A stretch of DNA of 14,416 nucleotides, from positions 1 through 14,416 of the forward strand of contig PMBV01000368.1 of the NCBI GenBank assembly GCA_003153055.1, written 5' to 3'. The position numbers and the translations under genes were made by a program. Shown one piece after another: positions 1 to 7,700 of the stretch (positions are counted from its first letter, which is position 1; each line of letters opens with the position of its first letter). A model generated the notes under the pieces. The model had not been told where the DNA came from and searched no databases. It saw only the letters and a list, made by a program, of their open reading frames with translations. Source of the stretch: Myxococcales bacterium. GTDB taxonomy: Bacteria; Myxococcota; Myxococcia; Myxococcales; Myxococcaceae.

Positions 1-1225
1 CCATGGCCCCAAAGAAGGCGGTTCGAGAGAGTCCCGGAGGAATTTGGGCGGTGACGGGTCTGAGGCTGTCGAGGGCAGCGATCTTCTGCTCGTATGACGC
101 AGCCTGTCCCGAGGGCAGCAGCGATTCGAACAGGTGCTGCGTCAGGGGCATCGCGCGCTGGACGAGCTCCTGGACCGCCGTGGCTCCGGCCTTCAGTGCG
201 TAGGTGTCGGGGTCCTCACCTTCAGGAAGCAGCGCCACACGGGCGTTGGAGCCGGTGGCGAGCAGAACTCCCGCCAATCGGTGCACGGCGTCTCGTCCTG
301 CCTTGTCGCCGTCGAGCAAGAGCACCAACTCCTTCGCCTCAAGGCGCTGCAGCAGCGCCAGGTGCCCTGGTGTCAGGGCGGTCGAGCAGAGGGCCACGGC
401 ATTCTTCACCCCAGCTTGATGAAGCCCGATACAGTCAAAGTAACCCTCACAGAGCACGGCTGATTTCTTGCGGCGGATCTCGTCTCGGGCGCGGTCGGTA
501 CCGAAGAGCACTTCGGACTTGATGTAGAGTCTGTTCTCTCGTGAATTTAGGTATTTGGGCCCGTCCTCTCCCTCGAGGAGACGGCCTCCGAAGGCGATCG
601 TACGCCCCTCCGGCGAGCGGATCGGAATGATGACCCGACCGCGGAAGCTGTCGTAGTAGCCCTCTCCCTTTTGCCTCGCAACGACCAGCCCCGCCTTCTC
701 GCCAAAGCCGAGCAGCCCATGTGCCTGGAATTTGTCGGCGAGCTCGCTCCACGCCAATGGAGCCCATCCGAGCCCGAAGGCTTCCATGACCTCCTCGGAA
801 AGGCCGCGGCTCCTCAGGTATTCGCGGGCGTGATGGCCGGCCGAGGGGTCCCACAGGCGGGCCTTGAAGTGCTGGGCGGCGAAGTCGGTGGCGTCTTTGA
901 CCTGCTGGCGCTCGCGGGTCGCCGGGTCGACATCAGCCTCGAGGTCGATGCCCAACTCCTTGGCCAGGTCGCGAACCGTGTCGACGAAGGTCTTCCCCAG
1001 CAGGCGCTGGGTGAACGAGATGGCGTCGCCTCCCGCGTCGCAGCCGAAGCACTTGAAGCGCTTCTCTTCGGGCCAGACGTAGAACGAGGGGCTCTTCTCT
1101 TGGTGGAAGGGGCAGCGGCCCTTGTAGCTTCGGCCCGATTTCTTGAGCTCGACGCCGTGGCGCTGAACCAGAGCGATCATGTCGACCCGCTCACGGACTT
1201 CCTGGATCTTCGCCTCGGGGATCAG
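1..1225 (-). CDS. dnaG: DNA primase DnaG, 3' end cut by window edge
   Basis: Primase that makes RNA primers at the replication fork. The reading frame is open from 1225 to the left edge (408 codons; DnaG is usually about 600 residues). The N-terminal CHC2 zinc ligands are C38, H41, C59 and C62 (motifs CPFHQEKSPSF and CFGCDAGGDA). The catalytic core follows, with FGGR and the TOPRIM acidic residues E260 (CEGYFD) and D305/D307 (LLLDGDKAGRDA), almost the same spacing as in E. coli DnaG. The helicase-binding C-terminal domain lies outside the window. The conserved start IPEAKIQEVRERVD is preceded by a CTG codon at 1225-1223 with GGGAG six to seven bases upstream. The first in-frame ATG (1180) would delete this conserved helix, so CTG is chosen. 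The gene begins 20 bases after yqeY in the same operon. Identity is near certain; the start codon is less so. Confidence 0.96.
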   Translation of the reverse strand, partial: MIPEAKIQEVRERVDMIALVQRHGVELKKSGRSYKGRCPFHQEKSPSFYVWPEEKRFKCFGCDAGGDAISFTQRLLGKTFVDTVRDLAKELGIDLEADVDPATRERQQVKDATDFAAQHFKARLWDPSAGHHAREYLRSRGLSEEVMEAFGLGWAPLAWSELADKFQAHGLLGFGEKAGLVVARQKGEGYYDSFRGRVIIPIRSPEGRTIAFGGRLLEGEDGPKYLNSRENRLYIKSEVLFGTDRARDEIRRKKSAVLCEGYFDCIGLHQAGVKNAVALCSTALTPGHLALLQRLEAKELVLLLDGDKAGRDAVHRLAGVLLATGSNARVALLPEGEDPDTYALKAGATAVQELVQRAMPLTQHLFESLLPSGQAASYEQKIAALDSLRPVTAQIPPGLSRTAFFGAM

Positions 1226-1245
1226 GCGGGTCTCCCTCGATGCGC

Positions 1246-1704
1246 TCAGCCCAGCTTGGACAGCTGGCTCTTGACCTCGTCGCTGATGGCTTTGCCCTCA
1301 GCCTGCCCCTTGAGCCGGGGGGTGATGATCTTCATGACCGCGCCCAGGTCCTTGATCGACTTGGCCCCGGATTCTCCGATGGCCTTGGTCACCTCTTGGG
1401 TGAGCTCGGCGGCCGAGAGCTGGGTGGGCAGGTACGCCTTGAGAATGGCCAGCTCCTTCTCTTCCGTCTCCGCGAGATCGAGGCGGTTGGCCTTGGTGTA
1501 CTCCTCGATGGAGTCGCGCCGCTGCTTCCCCAGCGTCGTCAAGACACCCATGATGCCCGCATCGTCCAGGACTTTGGCCGTGGCCTCGACCTCTTTGTAC
1601 TTGATGGCGCTCTTCACGGCCCTGATGGTGTTGAGGCGAAGCTCATCTTTCGCCCGCATCGCATCCTTCAGGTCGGAATCGAGGCGCTCGCGAATGGTGG
1701 CCAT
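1246..1704 (-). CDS. yqeY: GatB/YqeY domain-containing protein
   Basis: A 152-residue protein of the GatB/YqeY family, the usual stand-alone length (about 148). The domain resembles the C-terminal tRNA-contacting tail domain of the GatB amidotransferase subunit; the role of the free-standing protein is not settled. The sequence shows the typical N-terminus MATIRERLDSDLKDAMRAK, a mid-protein KRRDSIEEYTKANR stretch, and the C-terminal part with GAVMKIITPRLKGQAEGK. The start at 1704 is chosen over the in-frame ATG at 1740 because GAAGGAG lies six bases upstream and the extra 12 residues are not family-like. It sits between rpsU and dnaG, an arrangement known from many bacteria, and is probably cotranscribed with both. 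Confidence 0.93.
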   Translation of the reverse strand: MATIRERLDSDLKDAMRAKDELRLNTIRAVKSAIKYKEVEATAKVLDDAGIMGVLTTLGKQRRDSIEEYTKANRLDLAETEEKELAILKAYLPTQLSAAELTQEVTKAIGESGAKSIKDLGAVMKIITPRLKGQAEGKAISDEVKSQLSKLG

Positions 1705-1727
1705 GGTCGCTCCTTCAGACGAAAGAC

Positions 1728-1760
1728 TGGTGGAGGGCACTCACGACGCTCCCTCCACCA
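1728..1760 (-). terminator. Hairpin between rpsU and yqeY, possible attenuator
   Basis: A perfect 10-bp inverted repeat (TGGTGGAGGG / CCCTCCACCA, 1728-1737 and 1751-1760) with a 13-base loop starts 17 bases after the rpsU stop. On the minus strand it is followed by a weak T-rich run (GTCTTTCGTCTG) and then the yqeY Shine-Dalgarno. In E. coli an internal terminator between rpsU and dnaG lowers primase output relative to S21; this hairpin is in the matching place. The short, interrupted T-run suggests partial termination or an RNA-processing or stability element rather than a full stop. Confidence 0.55.
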
Positions 1761-1776
1761 TCAACTGACGAAACTC

Positions 1777-1971
1777 TTAGAAGCTCTTCCGCGACTTCTT
1801 CACCGCGCGCTTCTTCGCCGCCAGCGCCTTCTTCTTCTTCTTCACCGAGGGCTTCTCGTAGTGCTCTCGCTTGCGGATCTCGGAAAGGATGCCCGCTTTC
1901 TCTGTCGCCTTCTTGAAGCGCTTGAGCGCGGCTTCGATGGACTCGCCTTCTTTGACGCGAACCGTCGTCAT
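1777..1971 (-). CDS. rpsU: 30S ribosomal protein S21
   Basis: Small-subunit ribosomal protein of 64 residues, the normal size for S21. It matches the family along its length: [19 protein letters not shown], then [19 protein letters not shown], then a Lys/Arg-rich tail with KKKKK. S21 sits near the 3' end of 16S rRNA and helps translation initiation. The gene has the strongest ribosome binding site in the window. It heads the rpsU-yqeY-dnaG group, with 72 bases to yqeY containing a hairpin that may limit read-through. The GC-rich 97-base leader holds palindromes described separately. No promoter consensus could be assigned. Confidence 0.96.
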   Translation of the reverse strand: MTTVRVKEGESIEAALKRFKKATEKAGILSEIRKREHYEKPSVKKKKKALAAKKRAVKKSRKSF

Positions 1972-1977
1972 CGATTT

Positions 1978-1987
1978 TCACCTCCTT
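1978..1987 (-). promoter_or_regulatory. Consensus Shine-Dalgarno of rpsU
   Basis: Minus-strand AAGGAGGTGA, a ten-base match to the 16S rRNA 3' tail, ends six bases before the rpsU ATG. No other gene in the window has such a complete match. Confidence 0.85.
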
Positions 1988-2009
1988 TTCGTTGATCTTG
2001 ACCTTGCAG

Positions 2010-2039
2010 GAAGCGCGCGCTTCGCACACCTCCAGTGTG
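2010..2039. repeat. Palindromes in the rpsU leader
   Basis: A 14-base perfect palindrome GAAGCGCGCGCTTC (2010-2023) is followed at 2025-2039 by CACAC-N5-GTGTG. Both lie in the 99-base gap between the trmJ-like stop and the rpsU start, so they could be the end signal of the upstream gene, a protein-binding site, or a structured rpsU leader. No T-run follows on either strand. Confidence 0.4.
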
Positions 2040-2070
2040 AATGCAACCGCCGGCTGATGCCGATCGCGAC

Positions 2071-2784
2071 TCAGGTGGCCTTGGAGCGCTTGGCGACCAC
2101 GCGGAGGGCCGCGGTCCAAAGCGTGGCCTCGGCCCTGGTGAGCCGCCCGCGGGTCAGGGGGGCCATCAGCTCGTCGACGGCGTGGCGATCTGCCGTGGCC
2201 GGCGTGAGGAACCCGATGGCGCCAAGGCCCAGCTCCATCGAGGTGCGCACCTGCCGCAGCTGTGAGTCATCGGCCAAGGTGGGCCCCGGAGTGCGCGCCG
2301 GTGCTCGTGAAGTCGACGCCAGCTCATAGCCGTACACCACCACCGCCTGGGCGAGGTTGAGCGAGGGCTGCTCGTCGGAGGCGGGAATGAACGAGAGCGC
2401 GTGGCACTGGGCCACATCGTCATTGACCAGCCCGTGACGCTCATCGCCGAAGACCAGGGCCCAAGGGGCGTCGCCGCGGGAGCTGGCCTCGGTCGCCAGG
2501 TCCCTGGGGGTGAGCCGGCGTCGTCCGTCGATGAGGCGACCCGTCGTTCCCACCACCCAGGTCGAGTCAGCCACCGCCTCGGCCAAGCTGTCCACCACTC
2601 GCACGTCATCGAGCAGGTCGCCCGATTTCACCGCCAGGCGCCTCAGCTCCGGGGCGTCGAGGAGCCGGGGGTTGGGCGAGACGACCACCCAGTCGGTGAG
2701 GCCGAAATTCTTCATCGCCCGCGCGACGGCGCCGAGGTTGTCGGCGTTGCGGGGTCGGAGCAGGACGAGGCGAGGGGGCCGCAT
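2071..2784 (-). CDS. SPOUT-class tRNA 2'-O-methyltransferase, TrmJ-like
   Basis: A 237-residue SpoU/TrmH-superfamily methyltransferase, close in length to E. coli TrmJ (246), which 2'-O-methylates residue 32 of tRNAs using S-adenosylmethionine. The three family motifs are in order: motif 1 NADNLGAVARAMKNFG (residues 13-28, with the conserved N and R), motif 2 WALVFGDERHGL (108-119) and motif 3 SLNLAQAVVVYGYEL (141-155), which form the trefoil-knot cofactor site. VVGTTGR in between and the alpha-helical C-terminal tail also fit TrmJ. The start at 2784 has GGGAG six bases upstream. The gene follows the outer-membrane protein gene by 72 bases. The SPOUT family call is firm; the exact substrate (Nm32) is inferred from similarity to TrmJ rather than TrmL or TrmH. 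Confidence 0.85.
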   Translation of the reverse strand: MRPPRLVLLRPRNADNLGAVARAMKNFGLTDWVVVSPNPRLLDAPELRRLAVKSGDLLDDVRVVDSLAEAVADSTWVVGTTGRLIDGRRRLTPRDLATEASSRGDAPWALVFGDERHGLVNDDVAQCHALSFIPASDEQPSLNLAQAVVVYGYELASTSRAPARTPGPTLADDSQLRQVRTSMELGLGAIGFLTPATADRHAVDELMAPLTRGRLTRAEATLWTAALRVVAKRSKAT

Positions 2785-2836
2785 GCGGGCTCCCGTATGA
2801 CGCGAGGGGAGGGCATGCGCCAGAGGGATGAAGGGC

Positions 2837-2853
2837 GGAGGCGCGGCTCCTCC
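2837..2853. repeat. Small hairpin after outer-membrane protein gene
   Basis: GGAGG-N7-CCTCC lies directly after the stop of the minus-strand outer-membrane protein gene. The stem is short and no clear T-run follows, so it is at best a weak terminator. Confidence 0.25.
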
Positions 2854-2856
2854 ACG

Positions 2857-3729
2857 TCAGAACGCGATCGACGCTCCGACGTACGGCCCCATGTAGACGT
2901 CTCGATGCACCAGTCCGTCGCCGGTGAGCCCGCGATCATCGAGTACCTGGGTGCGCCAGCCGGCTCGGAGCCCCACTGGGCCGAGGCCCACCGCGACTCC
3001 GGCCCGGTAGTCGAGCTGCCAGAACGGGAGTGGCGTCACGAGCACCATTCCCTCGAGCGCCACCGGACCGCCGATCCACAAGGTGCCGGAGAGCGCCGCC
3101 GAGGGCCCGGTGGTGATGATGCTGGGAGCGAAGACGGCGTCGACGCCGAGCTCGGCCCTGAGCCGCCCGTAGCGCCCGCTCAAGAATGCGTAGGTCAACC
3201 GCGCCTGGGCCTGCTGCAGCATGTCCACGCCTGCCCCATCGAGAGACCTCACGGCGATGTTCTGCCCACCGAGCAGCACGCCCCATCGCTCGCCCTCGAC
3301 GTGCACCTGCGCTCCCAGCGTCACCCCCGTCTCGCCGTTGACGTACGTCATCGCCTCCAGCCCTGCAGTGACGCGGAGGCTGGGGCTCTCCTCGGCCACG
3401 GCGGCCTGACCCACCAAGGCCGGCCCAGCGTAGTACCCATACCCGTACCCATACCGAGGGACGAACCACCCTGAGTAATAGCCGTACCTCCAGGGGCTCG
3501 AACCCCAGCCCCAGTACGGGGCATAGAGCGCCCCGGAAGATGCGGTGGGGGCGCCGGAGCGCACTGGGGTCGCCCCGTGGGCCATCGGTGCTGGGCTCGC
3601 GGACCCGTGCGAGCTCGAGCTCGAGTGCGAGGACCCGCTCGAGGAGCTCCCGCCCTTTCCAAATCGGGCTTGGGCAGGGAGGGCCAACAGCACCACCGTC
3701 ATGGTGGCGAGAACGCGTCGGTAAGACAT
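2857..3729 (-). CDS. Secreted protein with S/G/Y-rich linker and predicted outer-membrane barrel
   Basis: A 290-residue protein of no recognised family. Residues 1-21 are a classic Sec signal peptide (basic MSYRR, hydrophobic core VLLALP, cleavage site AQA). Next come a Ser/Gly/His-rich stretch (about 25-50) and an aromatic low-complexity segment rich in Tyr, Gly and Trp (about 68-105, with YGYGYGYY). From about residue 115 the sequence alternates polar and hydrophobic residues with many Gly and turns (VTAGLEAMTY, GVTLGAQVHV, GVAVGLGPVGLRAGWR) and ends in Phe (GASIAF), the usual last residue of outer-membrane beta-barrels. There are no internal cysteines. The start ATG has only a weak ribosome site. 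It is divergent from the glycosylase gene and upstream of the trmJ-like gene. Export is well supported; the barrel is inferred from sequence pattern. Confidence 0.8.
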   Translation of the reverse strand: MSYRRVLATMTVVLLALPAQARFGKGGSSSSGSSHSSSSSHGSASPAPMAHGATPVRSGAPTASSGALYAPYWGWGSSPWRYGYYSGWFVPRYGYGYGYYAGPALVGQAAVAEESPSLRVTAGLEAMTYVNGETGVTLGAQVHVEGERWGVLLGGQNIAVRSLDGAGVDMLQQAQARLTYAFLSGRYGRLRAELGVDAVFAPSIITTGPSAALSGTLWIGGPVALEGMVLVTPLPFWQLDYRAGVAVGLGPVGLRAGWRTQVLDDRGLTGDGLVHRDVYMGPYVGASIAF

Positions 3730-3823
3730 GGCAAGCTCAGCATACGCTCAAGCCCAGCGGGTATTCACCACATGAGAGAAGGCACAACCGGGACATCGAG
3801 CCGTAGGAAGGAGCGGGGCCCAA

Positions 3824-4738
3824 GTGCCTGAATTTCCCGATCTCGAGGTGTACCTCGACGCGCTGAAGCCGCGAGTGGTGGGCCAGGTGCTGGAGCGCAT
3901 ACGGCTCGTGAGCCCGTTCGTCCTGCGCACCGTCGAGCCGCCGCTGTCCTCGGCTTCTGGGCGCCGGGTGGTGGGCCTCAGGCGCGTCGGCAAGCGCATC
4001 GCCTTCGCGCTCGAGGGCGAGCTGTTCGTCGTCATTCACCTCATGGTGGCCGGCCGCCTCCAGTGGAAGCCGGCAGGGGTGAAGATCCCCGGTCGGGCTG
4101 GGCTCCTGGCCATCGACTTCGCCACGGGCTCGTTGCTGCTCACCGAGGTGTCGACCAAGAAGCGCGCCTCGCTCCACCTCGTGATGACCGAGGCGGGCTT
4201 GCTGGCCCTCGACCGGGGCGGGCTCGAGGTCATGACCGCGCGGGTCGACCAGTTCGCCCAACGCCTCCGCGCCGAGAACCACACCCTCAAGCGCTCGCTC
4301 ACCGACCCCCGGCTGTTCGCCGCCATCGGGAACGCGTACTCCGACGAGATCCTCCACCGCGCCAAGCTCTCCCCCATCAAGCAGACTCGCACCCTCACCG
4401 GAGAAGAGATCGCCCGGCTCTTCGAGGCCACCCGGGAGGTGCTCTCGGAGTGGCACGCTCGGCTCACGGCCGAGACCGGAGACTCGTGGCCCGAGCACGT
4501 CACGGCCTTTCGCCCCGAGATGGCCGTGCACGGCAAGCACAAGCAGCCGTGCCCGGTCTGCGGCACTCCCGTGCAGCGCATCGTCTACGCCGAGAATGAG
4601 ACGGACTACTGCGCCCGCTGTCAAACCGGGGGCAAGCTCCTGGCTGATCGCTCGCTGTCGCGGCTGCTCAAGGACGACTGGCCGGGCACGCTCGACGAGC
4701 TCGAGGAGTACGTGGGCGCTCGAGGCGCTGCCAAGTGA
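3824..4738 (+). CDS. Fpg/Nei-family DNA glycosylase (variant subfamily)
   Basis: Base-excision repair glycosylase/AP lyase family, 304 residues (MutM is about 270). The N-terminus MPEFPDLEVY provides the Pro2 nucleophile and Glu3. A conserved Lys is in VGKRIAFAL (about residue 57). The H2TH region holds IGNAYSDEILHRAKLSPI from residue 168, matching the GN-Y--E segment that contacts DNA phosphate. A zinc finger is formed by C243, C246, C263 and C266. Two things differ from MutM. The finger reads ENETDYCARCQ, so the Arg before TFYC in E. coli Fpg is replaced. HLMVAGRL also lacks the usual HLGMSG wedge Met position. A C-terminal extension QTGGKLLADRSLSRLLKDDW follows. Translation starts at GTG with AAGGAG ten bases upstream. 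The stop overlaps the next start (GTGA). Substrate specificity cannot be read from the sequence, so mutM is not assigned. Confidence 0.88.
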   Translation: MPEFPDLEVYLDALKPRVVGQVLERIRLVSPFVLRTVEPPLSSASGRRVVGLRRVGKRIAFALEGELFVVIHLMVAGRLQWKPAGVKIPGRAGLLAIDFATGSLLLTEVSTKKRASLHLVMTEAGLLALDRGGLEVMTARVDQFAQRLRAENHTLKRSLTDPRLFAAIGNAYSDEILHRAKLSPIKQTRTLTGEEIARLFEATREVLSEWHARLTAETGDSWPEHVTAFRPEMAVHGKHKQPCPVCGTPVQRIVYAENETDYCARCQTGGKLLADRSLSRLLKDDWPGTLDELEEYVGARGAAK

Positions 4739-7700
4739 GGCGCGCGCTCCTCGCCATCGGCGCGCTGGCTGCGATCGCCGGGCTCGTGGCCGGAGCCCTC
4801 TGGGGGCGGCAGTGGTGGCTCCGGCGCGAGCGCGATGAGCTCTTGCAACGAGAGGCCTCCCGGGCTCCGGTGGCGAACCCCTCACTCCAGCTGCCTCGCC
4901 TGGTGACGTTGCCGCCGGCGACCCCGTCGTGCGTGACCGGTGTGGTGCTGCTCGATCGCCAGCCGGCGGCCGGTGCGCTCGTCTCCGCCGCCGTGAGCCC
5001 GCCTGGGCCCGCTGCCGGCTGCCCGTGCACCGCCGCCCCCGAGTGCCAGTGCACCGAAGGCCTCCGCTGGGCGCTCGACACGGTTCAGCCCGGCATGGGC
5101 TTGGTCGACGGCGCCGAGAGCACCACCACCGACGGCGAGGGCCATTTCCGGCTCTGCGGCGAGGTGCACCCTCGGTTGGTGTGGGCCGAGACCAGCGCCG
5201 GTGCCCTCGGGGTTTCTCCTGTGACGCCGACGGCCGTCGACGGCGAGGCGCCGCTGCTCATCGAGCTGGCACCTCGAGAGACCATGACCGGCCGGGTGGT
5301 GGGCTCGGCGAACGAGCCGGTAGCGGGCGCTCGAGTGCTGGTGCTGGCGAGGCCCGCCGTCACCTCGGGTCGCGCGGTCTCTGCCTCCGACGGCACCTTC
5401 AGCCTGTCGGTGCCTCCTCAGAGCGCCGTCGCCATCGTCGACGCCCCGGGGTTCCCGCCACGGGAAGTCGTGGTGGACTGGGCGCGGGCGACCACCATCG
5501 TCCTCGCCCCGTCATCGACTCTCTGGGTCCGGGCACAGCACCTGGGGGCGCCGGTGGCTTCTGCCACGGTCACGCTCGGTCGCTCGCTCCAGGGCGTCAC
5601 GGGGGCCGACGGGCTGGCGCGGTTCTCCGAAGTCTCGCCGAGCGGCTCTCTCGCCATCGTGGCGCACAAGGGGCACCTGGTGGGGCGCACCCGGGCCAAG
5701 GTGACCGCGGGCGAGCGTCACGTGTTCGTCGAGCTCGTCGAGGGCGGGGTGCTCCGTGGCCAGGTGCGCCAGTCCGGTGGAGCGCCGCCTCGGTATGCCC
5801 ACCTCTCATTCACGGGGGAGGAGGACCAGGAGACGCAGGCCTCGGCTGACGGCCACTTCGAGTCGAGGCCCCTCTCTCCTGGTGCGTACACGGTTCGAGC
5901 GACGTCGCCCGAGTGCCTGGGGGTCGCGGAGGAAGAGGTGGTGCTGGGGGCTGGAGAGCTCGAGGTGGCCCTGACGCTGCCGTGCGAGCCGGGCCTCGAT
6001 GGGACGGTGGTCGACGCCCAAGGTGCGCCGGTGAACCAGGCCGAGGTGGTGTTGGAGTGTGGCCCCCATCGTGCCCCCGCCTCCACCGACACGCGGGGTG
6101 CCTTCCGGCTGCCCTCGCCGACCGCGTCGTGCTGGCTCAAGGTCAGCAAGGTGGGCTATCGCGCGGCATCGATCGCAGTCGAGCCCAAGGCCCGGGTCGT
6201 CAACGTGGTGCTCGACGCGGGTGCGTCGCTCTCCGGGCGGGTGGTCGACGAGCGGGGGCAGGGCGTTCGTGGTGCGACCGTGGTGATCGTCCCGGCTGTC
6301 CTCGAGGACCTGCTCACTGCGCGCGGCGGAACCACCGAGACCGATCGCGATGGGCGCTACGCCCTGGGTGGTCTGGGGCCGGGGCGGCTGGTCGTCGCCG
6401 CCGCGCATGCCCGAGGAACCGGCACCTCCGCCGAGGTGGTGCTCGATCCGGGTCAGGCGCGCGACGGCCTCGACATTCGCCTCGCCGGGGCTGCTTTGGT
6501 GAGGGGTCGGGTCACCGACGAGCGTCACCGGCCCATCGCAGGCGCCTCGGTGCGCCTCGCCCCGACCGATGAGAAGGGGCTCTTTGGACGGTCGCTGGGG
6601 GCCTTGGCGCGGGGTGATGTGACCCCGATCCTCTCGGCCATGCCGGCTGACTCGTCGACCGACGTCGACGGTCGCTTCGAGCTGCGGCCCGCCGGTGACA
6701 CCGACTACACCCTGGGCGTCTCGGCTCGCGGCTTCGGGCCTTTCGAGCGCGAGGTGAGGCCAGGAGCCGAGGTGACGGTGGCCCTCGAGCGCTCCCACGT
6801 CGCCGCGATTCGCGGTCGGGCCGTCGACGAGCGTGGGCCCCTGACGGCCTTCGTGCTCAACGACGAAGCCGTGGCGTCAGAGGACGGTCGCTTCACCCTC
6901 GAGCTGGGTGAGCGCGAGGAGCGGACGTTGCGCCTCTCGGCGCCTGGCCACGCTCGAGTCGCGCGCGCCCTGGTCGCCGACGAGGTCGAAGTGGGTGACG
7001 TGCAGGTGCCCATGGGGCGTCGGGTGTCGGTCTCGGTCAATGACGAAGGCGGCGGGCCACTCGGGGGCGTGCGGCTCGGGGTGGCGTCGGGGCCTACGGC
7101 CGTCACCGATGCGCGCGGCCACGGTGTGCTCGAGGGCCTCGGCGTGGGGGCGGCCACGCTCACGGCGACCAAGGTCGGGTGGGTCGAGGCCAAGAAGTCG
7201 CTGGTGGTGGAGGAGCGCGATGAGGCCGTCGAGCTCTCGCTCCGGCCCGCGCGGGGGGCCATCTGGGGCGTGGCTCATGGGGTCGGCGGTCCGCTCGCCG
7301 GCGTGGCGGTCGAGCTCCGCCCCTCGTGGGCATCGATGACCACGAGCGCCGACGGCGCGTTTCGCTTCGAGGGCCTGGAGCCGGGGACGTATGCGGTCGT
7401 GGTGACCCGCGAGGGCTCGACCGAGGCCCGGCGGGTCGAGGTCAGCGAGGCGCCCATCGAGGTGGGGTTCGGTCCAGAGGGGGCGACGCTCGAGGGGGCG
7501 GCGCGCATCGGCGGGGTGGAGACCGCTGGGGGCGTGGTGGTGGCGGTCCAGGGGGCGTCTGCGAGCTTCTCGGGAGAACAGCTCATCGATCCAGGCCGGG
7601 AGGTCATCTTCGCGGGCCTTCGCTCGGTATGGGCCCCGGTGCGAGCAGGGCGCTTCCACCTCGAAGGCCTGAGTCCGGGGCCCTGGGCCCTCTACGTCGT

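Noticed and set aside
671..1768. 365-codon plus-strand open frame over dnaG and yqeY
   Set aside because: It is antisense to two conserved genes, its translation has no family features, and long spurious frames are common in DNA this GC-rich.
2401..3474. 357-codon plus-strand open frame over trmJ-like and outer-membrane genes
   Set aside because: It spans two well-supported minus-strand genes, and its composition (Arg/His/Pro-rich) is typical of a shadow frame.
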